From the NCBI GenBank assembly GCA_944474755.1, contig OX104122.1, positions 22,593,714 through 22,657,713 of the forward strand: DNA of 64,000 bases, written 5' to 3'. The position numbers and the translations under genes are program-made. Of this stretch, positions 55,635 through 64,000 are shown piece after piece. Position 1 is the stretch's first letter, and every line of letters begins with the position of its first letter. Below the pieces are notes generated by a model. It worked only from the letters and a program-made list of their open reading frames with translations. It was not told the DNA's origin and did not search any database. This DNA comes from Limnoperna fortunei. Lineage: Eukaryota; Mollusca; Bivalvia; Mytilida; Modiolidae.

Positions 55635-57911
55635 AAGTGTTTAAAGAGTGCCACCTACTTTCACTATGACGTCCTCTTTTGTAGATGTCGATAAGATTAG
55701 GCTCGTTATACCCACTAAAAAAGTCTTAATGTTACGCCCCTATACACCTTAATGAGCAACGTGTTTAGAGACTGTCACACTTGTTTCCATTTTTGGCCGG
55801 GGTGCCCGAAGTGTAGTGCAAACCTAGGTTATATAGTATATTGAAGTAGGGCGGGCGGTAAAAATAGGGTATCTTTTTGCGTAATCGACTACTTTTACAT
55901 TTCAACCCACATCTCTGAAACTTCACAGACAGATTGCAAGGGTATTGAAGTTTTGCACCTGTTATTATTCCGGGAATATTTTCTTAATTTTCCAGACTTG
56001 GGAACTTGTGCATTTCTTCAGAACATTTGCAGAACAAGGTATCTCGGGTACCTGTTTGTGTTATAAGCTCTTAAATTTTTTGACACAGACCCAAAATCTT
56101 CCTACAACAAATTGTAAACTATTCCCCACCTATTAAGGCAATCCGGCCATATCAGTTTTTTTTGTGAATTTTTAAAATAGTAACTTTTTATGTATAAATG
56201 GAAAAATGGATGATGAAATTATGTACATTACAACCATTAATAACAATAAAATAGCCAAATATATTACCTGAATTAATAGGTTGAACTTGAGTGTCTGTTT
56301 CATCGGGTAGAGAACTTTGATTTGGATAAACAGTTTGCTCTCTTGATGCACAGTTAGAATAGCAAAATAATGAAAAATTCTTGGCATTCCTTCCGGCTTC
56401 TAGTTTTTGCCCATGCTATACTTTTCCTTATAAACATTAAAATGTATAATTGTTTTGATTTCCATGCTCAGGTGCTGTTGCATGTGCTGTAATTATTGTT
56501 TTCTTTACTTAAATCCATGATATGTATAGCTGTTATACTCAAACATCATAATCCTAGTTTACGTTTAGTGTTACGTTTACCAATATATATGCTGCTATTT
56601 AAGATCTATGTACAATAGAAGTTGCTAATCATGAATATCAATCAAGAGGCATGGTAAATTTCGGATATTGATGATGTGGTGCAAAATGTAGAAATCAGGA
56701 ATACCGTATTTCAAAACTTTTTACCTTTGTATAAGAAATGAAATGCACTGCCCTGCCTTTAAAATTAATTTAGAAAATACTGTATACCAACAAAAACGAC
56801 TGAAGCTCGTCTGCTAGCAGCCACCAATATTAATAACACGAGTATATCTAACCTTTAATTGTTTTCTCCGACCAGCCTATCTGCTATTGACACCGAAAAT
56901 GAGCATTTTTTTTCTAGAAAAACAGTGTGTACGCATAATTGGCATCGACTGGGTAATCGCTGTGCCACCCATCAACGAGGTGAACTGAGCATATTTTAGA
57001 ATATGCTTTTGAGGTTTAAAATTAATGCATTTGATGGTCGCTTTTAACCACGCTGTCAGTTTTCTTTTCTGCGGAAAAAGTAAGAAACTTTTTCTTTTCT
57101 CTTTTGCATCTGGTAATAACCAATACTGCCCATTCCCTTTCCAAAATCGATTTATTGAGATAGTTTAGTTTTCTACTGATGATGACGAGCGTATTACCTC
57201 TGAAGTTGCAGGTTGAGCCTTATTGTGAGGGTGTTCTAGGCTCCAATATGATCAGGATTGCCTAGTAGGGGGGGTTTCCCATGGGTAATCTCGCCTCATC
57301 AATAAAAAACTAATATAGCTAAAAGTTAAATATTCAATTAAAACCCAACACAATCATTCGAAGGTTTATCGTCTATAGTCTTGTTGTATTATCTGTAAAT
57401 AACGCATATCGTTGAAGTAGATTATTTTTTTAGTTTTTATAAAGTTTTGTGACAGTTGATCGCATCTAATTGAATGTTATACATTTTTAATTGTATTTCT
57501 GCTAAAGCATTGCTCTTTTCACGTCAAGCAACAATTAATCAATGCATTTACCAACCCGTCGTAACCATCGGCTTTTACTTGAATCCTCAATCTCGACAGT
57601 GTTTGCTTAAACCTGATTGTATTGTACGATATTACGTTTTATTCTTTGAGGTATTATTTTTATGATGATATTTTGTTAAATTTTATTGGTTTTCTAACTA
57701 TGCACATCCTAATACAATGTTAAATATTGCTCACTGAACGAAAAGCAAATTCAATTAATACTGATTTTGTGCCGATGAACTTTTTTGATGTCAGATTGTC
57801 GGAATATCCTTGACCACCACGACATCAATGCGAGTAGAGATCACGCGGCGCACATGTTTTTTTTTCTTAAATTACAAAATATATTAAGAATGTAAATTCA
57901 TCTAAAGCATC
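55635..57911. other. Unique AT-rich DNA, no gene recognised
   Basis: Only short open frames without splice or homology support. At 57715-57755, AAATATTGCTCACTGAACGAAAAGC followed by CAATTAA looks like a decayed LINE/SINE 3' end. Confidence 0.45.
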
Positions 57912-58129
57912 AAGGTAGTTCGTCTACTATTGATCACGTGGCCTGTCAACACTTAGATTGCGGGTTCGATTCTCACTGCAAGCAGGGTGTACTCGAATCT
58001 GAATTGACAAGGCTTGCCAGTTTTCCTACCGTAGGTCGGCTTCCTCCCCCAATAAAAACTGGACGCCATGATATAGCTGAAAAATTGCTGAAAGTGGCGT
58101 TAAACACCATCACACAAACAAACAAACAT
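57912..58129 (+). mobile_element. SINE S1d, 5'-truncated
   Basis: Begins AAGGTAGTTCGTCTAC, lacking the GGCCTCGGTGGCCGAGTGG head and box A; box B (GGGTTCGATTC) is present. It ends with the hairpin ACGCCA (58063-58068)/TGGCGT (58096-58101) and a (ACAA)n tail. Plus orientation, unlike the other three copies. Confidence 0.85.
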
Positions 58130-58580
58130 CTAAAGCAGATGAAATTTTCTTAACGTACTTGCTGCCTGCGGAAGCGTGAACTTTTTAAAAACTAAACTCC
58201 TTGTATGGGTGTTTGCATTTAAGTGGAAGTCGTACACACTTGTACTACTTTCGTTAATGACATCTATTAGCAACCACTGGCTCAATGTCTCTACTGATTT
58301 ATCAAAAGCCCAGTCATCACACAACGGTGTATACGTTAAATTGCATTGATATATTTTAATTGTTATTGTTTAAAGTTTCCTCAAAAAAAAGGACAATGAT
58401 GATGCAGATGTTCAAGCCGTAATGATAACAGGACATCACCGGAATCCGGTACTGAAGTAGCAAGTCACGTGATTACGAGAAGAAAGATGGCAGGCAGACT
58501 GGGTGGGATTTGTGAGGTATAATTTATATGGGGTTTCCGATACTGTAACCAACCTTATAACCACTAATCTCTAACAAATG

Positions 58581-59081
58581 GCCCCGGGTGGCTAAAAGAA
58601 TAGACCGCAGTCGCGCTAGCTTGTCGTAAAAGGCGACTAAATAGCGCCCAGTACCCTGACCGGCGTGTCAGGTCGGTTTGCCTAAAGACCGACTGGGATG
58701 TGTGCCCCAGGTGGTTGAATGGGGTACCCCTGGCAAGCTGGGGTTGTCAGGCCATAATACGGAAAACCTGACCGCAAACCATATTAGTGCACCGTGTTGG
58801 GAAAAATGCCACGTTCCTCGCACGTTAAAGAACGCTGCTGTAGTATTCGCTATGAGTAGGGATTTCGATCCCGCTACAGGAGGCTAAATTGCCCGACCCT
58901 ATCCATCCTCCCATTTGCCAGTGGCAATCTAAAATCCGTTACCACTATTTTTCCTTGTGTCCCATCCCATTTTCATTCATCATCATTTCATGTTCATTTT
59001 ATCATCCATTTCATGTTCATCGCCTGAATATAGCTGAAATATTGCTGCTCGGGCGTTAAACACCATCAATCAATCAATCAA
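58581..59081 (+). mobile_element. SINE-like element S2 (~500 bp) with LINE-type 3' end
   Basis: Flanked by an 11 bp TSD TCTAACAAATG (58570-58580 and 59082-59092). Starts GCCCCGGGTGGCTAAAAG, loosely like the S1 head; no clear pol III boxes, though GGGATTTCGATCCC near 58858 is box B-like. The GC-rich body has internal inverted repeats. The 3' end carries CGCCTG (59021-59026) paired with CGGGCG (59050-59055) and a loop nearly identical to the LINE loop, then (TCAA)n. No coding capacity; the 69-codon frame within it is not a gene. Confidence 0.85.
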
Positions 59082-59092
59082 TCTAACAAATG

Positions 59093-59849
59093 TTTTTTGC
59101 AAAATTATGATTTCGGATGATGTTTTGGCTGTAATTTAATTATAAATAAATTTAAACAGTAGTTTAATTTTGGTTTTTTGTTGATGTTCAAAAATAAGAA
59201 AAAAATGATTTTTTTTATTATTTCTAGACTAATTTGGAGGGTCATAATCTAGGACGCCAAAATGCGGCATGCTGACATTGTTGTTTTGTTTTTAAATAAT
59301 TTGAAACAATTATGATATATTCGAAACACCATGAATCACGAAGGCAATGTAATTATTCGTTTTAAAAATTAATTGTCACTGGTTGTTATAGATCGCCCCC
59401 CCCCCCCCCTTTATAGAGCTTGCAAAATGTCGCAGAAAGTGCTTGTTGGATTTTAATTTATTATTGAATTGGAACTATATAATCACGTAGGGATTCAGTT
59501 GATATATATGCCGTTTCAAACCCTAAAGTTCCATATTTTAAAACGTAGATAAAAATCTTTAACAAACATTGTATTATTTGTAACAAGAGAGCATGAAATA
59601 CTTTACAAAATCGACATGTCCACCACTAGGAATCATATCAGAGACCTCTAGGTTTACAGTCAGACACTCTACCTCTGGACCTAGCTCAGCACTTGCTATT
59701 AAACCTACTATGATGGGGAACAACCACCCCATTACACCCCCCCCTCTTCAAGAGTCATCACTCTTAACACAACTAACACTTGTTAGTATTCCTTCTAACC
59801 ACAGATTTTTTAGTTGATCGTATATATAAATACATCTATAACTAGGGCT
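59093..59849. other. Unique DNA, no gene recognised
   Basis: AT-rich, with a run of 14 C at 59396-59409. The 74-codon frame at 59593-59817 has no support. Confidence 0.45.
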
Positions 59850-61132
59850 GATAATCATATAACCAAGATAGATCATGTTGATACACACAAAACATGCAAA
59901 ACCAAGGCTGATACACCTAAAACCAAGATTGATATACCTGTAATCAGGACTGATATACACATAATCAAAGCTGATATACACATAACCAAGATTTATATAC
60001 AAATAACCAAGATTTATATACAAATAACCAAGATTATAATACATATAACCAAGGTTGATATACAAATAACCAAGGGTGATATACACATAACCAATGTTGA
60101 TATATACATAACCAAGGGTGATATACACATAACCATGGGTGATATACATATAACCAAGACTGATATGCATATAACCAAGGGTGATATACATATAACCAAA
60201 GATGATATACACATAAGTTAACCAAGGGTGATATACACATAACCAAGGGTGATATACATATAACCAAGGGTAAAATACATATAACTAAGGGAGACATACA
60301 TATAACCAAGACTGATATACATATAACTAAGGGTGACATACATATAACCAAGACTGATATACATATAAGTAAGGGTGATATACATAAAACCAAGACTGAT
60401 ATACACATAACCAAGACTGATATGCATATAACCAAGGGTGATATACATATAACCAAAGATGATATACACATAAGTTAACCAAGGGTGATATACACATAAC
60501 CAAGGGTGATATACATATAACCAAGGGTAATATACATATAACTAAGGGTGACATACATATAACCAAGACTGATATACATATAACTAAGGGTGACATACAT
60601 ATAACCAAGACTGATATATACATAACCAAGACTGATATGCATATAACCAAGGGTGATATACATATAACCAAAGATGATATACACATAACCAAGGGTGATA
60701 TACATATAACCAAGACTGATATGCATATAACCAAGGGTGATATACATATAACCAAAGATGATATACACATAACCAAGGGTGATATACATATAACCAACAC
60801 TGATATACATATAACAAAGACTGATATACATATAACTAAGGGTGATTTACACATAACCAAGGGTGATATACACATTACCAAGGCTGATATACACATAACT
60901 AAGGGTGATATTCACATAACTAAGTCTGATATACATGTACATATAACCAAGGGTGATGTACATATAACCAAGGGTGATGTACATATAACTAAGGGTGATG
61001 TACATATAACCAAGGGTGATATACACATAACCAAGGGTGATATACAAATAACCAAGGCTGATATACATATAACCAAGACTGATATACACATAACCAAGAC
61101 TGATATGCATATAACCAAGGGTGATATAATTT
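59850..61132. repeat. Minisatellite, 21 bp unit, about 60 copies
   Basis: Unit close to ATAACCAAGGGTGATATACAT with variants (GACTG, GCTG, AGATG). Because 21 is a multiple of 3, long frames stay open in one plus and all three minus frames (repeating ITKGDIH, or YMYITLG and similar); these are shadows of the repeat, not genes. A higher-order period of about 257 bp is visible: the insertion TAAGTTAACC recurs at 60214 and 60471 with the same neighbours. Confidence 0.95.
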
Positions 61133-61165
61133 ACATGGTTTATGATGGTTATCTATAACCTAATC

Positions 61166-61749
61166 AAAGGATGAGTGGCAATAAGACCCATATTTGGCCC
61201 AATAAAATGAAGTTGCTTAAAACAATATGATATTTATGGAAAATATTAACTTTTGTGTGGCTACAAAGAAAATATATCAAATTAGACAAATTTCTCCCAT
61301 TATGACATCATAGTGACATCACAATATGCTGTCTTTTTCAAAGAAAGCGAGAAAATCTGCAATTTTGAATGTTTTTCAATGCATATTTTCCTTTACTTAA
61401 CATAGGGCACATGAAAACAACAACTTCAAACTTTCAGAAATGATGTATTACATCTTTTTATGCATTTTCACGAAAAATGAAGTTGTTGTTCACATGCGCC
61501 CACATTTTTCCAAACAGAAAGGTGTGTGAAAAACAGCAAAAATCTATGAAATTAAGACGATTTTCTAAAAATATAGCTTTTTGAGCTAACTTATTGGCAT
61601 GATAACTAATATGGTATGGAAAAAAATGATCATTTTCTTAAAGCCCTATATTTGTAGAACGTTTCAGCAACATAAGGCATCTGTTGGCTCAGTTTTAGTT
61701 TCATGGTAAATCTTGGGCCCAAAATGAGTCTTATTGCCACTCATCCTTT
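61166..61749. mobile_element. 584 bp TIR element (MITE-like) with internal palindrome
   Basis: Terminal inverted repeats of about 35 bp (61166-61200 and 61715-61749) with the outer 22 bp perfect (AAAGGATGAGTGGCAATAAG...). A second inverted repeat lies inside: GGGCACATG...ACAACTTCA (about 61407) against TGAAGTTGTTGTT...GCGCCC (about 61478). No transposase. No clear target duplication. Its right end lies 31 bp after the stop codon of the putative host gene at 61781. Confidence 0.85.
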
Positions 61750-61780
61750 CATAAAATTCAATAATACTAAAAAATATAAT

Positions 61781-63883
61781 TTAATCTTGTTTTTTAGCTT
61801 TCATACTGTCTTTCAATGCATCTTGTCTAGGATTCATAGCGATGGGGAGAGATATCCCCATTGACTCAAAGCAGGAATCTACAAATTTTCTTCTGACTTC
61901 TTCATCATAAATAAAGGTTTTTAGTCTAGGCGAAACTGAAAAAAAATTAAAATTACAAAGTAACTTTATAATACTTTTTTTACCAGAGGACTTAATTATT
62001 CATATTTTTAATTGGCACAAACATTATCATTTGTAACCATGCATACCTACATCAAAACTGTTTTTAAGGTGATTATAAATAAAAGTGTTACAAAACAGCA
62101 CAAACTGATCAAGGTTCTTATAAAACACTTATTAATATTATAGAATTTAAGTCATTACTTGGACTTCAGTACAAGGATATCATACCCACAACCTGAACTT
62201 GGGGGTAGGGATTTTTCTTGGTTGCCTTTGGCAAATAGAAGACAGCAATGTTTGGGTTACTCTTTGTAATCCACCTTTCCAACTGAAACAAAAATTGAAA
62301 GTGAATTTTAGGAAACAAATTCAAGGTCAAAATTTTCTCTCACTCAACTTGTCATATACATGTACACTTTATTATATTATCAAATCAATTCTATAAAAGA
62401 TATCCGTTTAGGTTAGAGAATATTTCTACTGAGTTAAAAGATGCATATCTTTGTAGTAAAAAATGGTCTTGGAAAATTAATGAAAAGTCTAAGTAGATAT
62501 TGATATAGTAAAAGAAGTTGTAAAAAAAATAATATACAAATCTAATATTGAAAAACATTTAACGATTGAAAACTGTCATGTTAAAAGAAAAGAAAAACTT
62601 GATAGAAAGCTTTCTAGTATGGGCTCCCAGGAGCCTGAATCAGTCACCTGGCTTCAATGACTTGACGTGTAACAATATTTTATATTTCATATTGCCAACA
62701 GCCTGTCATGACAATGAAACCATTGGAAAGCTCTATTAAGCTGAGCATATTTATAAAAACAAGAAAATGTGTGGCACAATCTTTGATACACAATAAAAGA
62801 CAGTTTTATTACACGTTTTATTTTTCCTTCCCAAAATTATGATGGAGGGTATCTATCTGATTTTATGCGATACCAGAAACAGCTGTTAAACAAACTTTTG
62901 GGTTTTTTCTATACTAGTCCATGTGGTCGATCCGTAAACTGTTGGTTATGTTTGTTTAAATGGGGATGGACGTTTACTCTACATCCAGGTGAAGAATCCG
63001 ACAAGAGCCTACTTTTATCGACATCTACAAAAGGTCTACAGAAGTGTGCAATAATGTGGCACTCTCAAAATACATTCCCCACTATTGTCCATGAACAGGC
63101 TTCCATATTTTGACCTGACACACAATGATAAAAAATTTCCTATCCCCGCCGTGAGGAAGAGCTGGGCAGCATTGAGAGTCAAATACGAGAAGTTGAGAAT
63201 GTTGTGTGGTTTGTGTAATGGTAACATATACGCACAATAAAGCCACAATGTATCAATGGATTTATATCGCTATTGGCAACATTGGAATATACTATATAGA
63301 GCTAGAGTCTACTATAAAAACATTGAATAGAAGAATAACTTTACTTGATGATCAAAGGCAAGTTAGAAATGAAAATTAATGTTCACCTGTGCTATGAGTT
63401 CTATATGCTTATTGTTTGTGTTGAATAATTTACATCTAATTTAAAAGAAGTCTATTACCACTTAATATTACCATGAAACAATGGTGATATACCACCAGCT
63501 GCTGGTCAAGGTGAATATTCATTCTGAGGATTATAATTGCATAGAAGTTCAAAGACAATAAGTGTTTTATTACATGATAGCACAGAAAAAAATGGTTTCC
63601 AAATTTTGCTGTGTATCAAATGAATAATAAATTAAAGTTTGTTTTTGTATCAAACAATGATGTCTTCCCCCATGTGGATTTTCAGCAAAATATGGTGTAC
63701 TTGCTACACACCAATTTTCTTAAAATTTTGTTTGGTATTTTTTTTTTCGGAAGTCGCACGGGATAAATAGACGGACAAGACAAAAGCAATGGGGGGGGGG
63801 GGAATTTACCAAAAACCAGAAGTTAGAAAAATCAATGTTGAGCTATGTGTTGAAATATAAATAAAAAATATATTTACCTCCAT
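61781..63883 (-). CDS. Putative three-exon host gene, about 85 codons
   Basis: Exon 1: ATG at 63883 in a strong context (ACAAAATGG) with an in-frame TAA five codons upstream; only ME is coded before donor GAG/GTAAAT (63878). Exon 2: 62282-62186 after TTTTTGTTTCAG, phase 0, 32 codons starting LERWITKSNPNIAVFYLPKA, donor GTGG/GTATGA. Exon 3: 61935-61781 after TTTTTTTTCAG, phase 1 fits, SPRLKTFIYDEEVRRKF through FESMGISLPIAMNP to MKAKKQD and TAA. Phases agree across both junctions; exons 2 and 3 are well supported by sequence character, exon 1 less so. No signal peptide or membrane segment. Not recognised. No polyadenylation signal is obvious before the TIR element. Confidence 0.5.
62613..62655 (+). 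repeat. Fragment of the CTCCCAGGAGCC repeat
   Basis: GGGCTCCCAGGAGCCTGAATC followed by AGTCACCTGG matches the start of the repeat at 26396. Only the first ~40 bp are clear. It lies in intron 1 of the putative host gene. Confidence 0.55.
63138..63239. repeat. 102 bp direct repeat, first copy
   Basis: Matches 63899-64000 with one difference (GCCGTGAGG versus GCCGTGGGG). It lies in intron 1 of the putative gene, whereas the other copy overlaps exon 1 upstream of the ATG. In one plus frame both copies read AALRVKYEKLRMLCGLCNGN, but there is no further support for coding. Confidence 0.85.
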
Positions 63884-63898
63884 TTTGTCCTTTACTTA

Positions 63899-64000
63899 TT
63901 TCCTATCCCCGCCGTGGGGAAGAGCTGGGCAGCATTGAGAGTCAAATACGAGAAGTTGAGAATGTTGTGTGGTTTGTGTAATGGTAACATATACGCACAA
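63899..64000. repeat. 102 bp direct repeat, second copy, cut by the window edge
   Basis: See 63138-63239; spacing 761 bp. A run of 12 G lies between the two copies at 63791-63802. The repeat may extend beyond the window. Confidence 0.85.

Noticed and set aside
57950..57985. tRNA gene
   Set aside because: The box B (GGGTTCGATTC) belongs to SINE S1d, which lacks box A and cannot fold as a tRNA; S1c has both boxes but with abnormal spacing.
58678..58887. 69-codon ORF
   Set aside because: Lies entirely inside the S2 retroposon.
59850..61132. CRISPR-like array
   Set aside because: Units are contiguous 21 bp variants without spacers, in an animal genome.
59814..61158. Long repetitive proteins (ITKGDIH and Tyr/Ile-rich versions)
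   Set aside because: Frames of a 21 bp minisatellite stay open on several frames of both strands; no start context, splice or conservation evidence.

Overview
This is AT-rich, intron-bearing animal nuclear DNA. There are no operons, ribosome binding sites or rRNA/tRNA genes. Short dispersed repeats resemble ones I remember from bivalve molluscs, perhaps mytilids (a motif around GCTACGCCTGACGCGCG, and a CTCCCAGGAGCC repeat). The taxon is inference and was not searched.

About 39 kb (roughly 61%) of the window is one family of I/Nimb-type non-LTR retrotransposon, present as eight copies, A to H. A complete copy is about 6.1 kb: a ~885 bp 5' UTR starting ACCCCGTG; ORF1 (~430 aa, three CCHC zinc knuckles, SR-like tail); ORF2 (~1,220 aa, endonuclease, reverse transcriptase, RNase H, C-terminal Cys/His region) whose ATG overlaps the ORF1 stop as TAATG; and a ~200 bp 3' UTR ending in a hairpin plus (TCAA)n. 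Layout: A (-) 1-1850 and 7701-8942, interrupted by B (+) 1851-7687; H (+, 5'-truncated) 12423-14893; C (-) 16862-22931; E (-) 27247-28404 and 34524-39402, interrupted by D (+) 28405-34510; F (+, fragment) 44114-46817 and 53802-53855, interrupted by G (+) 46818-53801. B, D, G and C have 13 bp target-site duplications, so three of the complete copies sit inside older copies of the same family. No copy has both ORFs intact; G has an open ORF1 and D is closest to intact in ORF2.

Other mobile DNA: four copies of a tRNA(Ser/Leu)-like SINE (S1) and one ~500 bp SINE-like element (S2) whose 3' ends carry the same hairpin as the LINE, with compensatory base changes; a decayed pogo/Tigger-type transposase (40243-41551); a fragment of a second LINE (55151-55634); a TIR element (61166-61749); a 119 bp palindrome; and a ~1.25 kb minisatellite with a 21 bp unit. 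Copy E is flanked by a ~1 kb direct duplication whose inner edges coincide with the two ends of the LINE.

Host genes are sparse and seen only as short exons with splice signals: a putative three-exon minus-strand gene of about 85 codons at the right end (61781-63883), a putative two-exon minus-strand small gene (10629-12109), and isolated exon candidates at 14962-15097 (+), 16513-16647 (-), 23139-23180 (+) and 43238-43336 (-). None could be assigned to a family.
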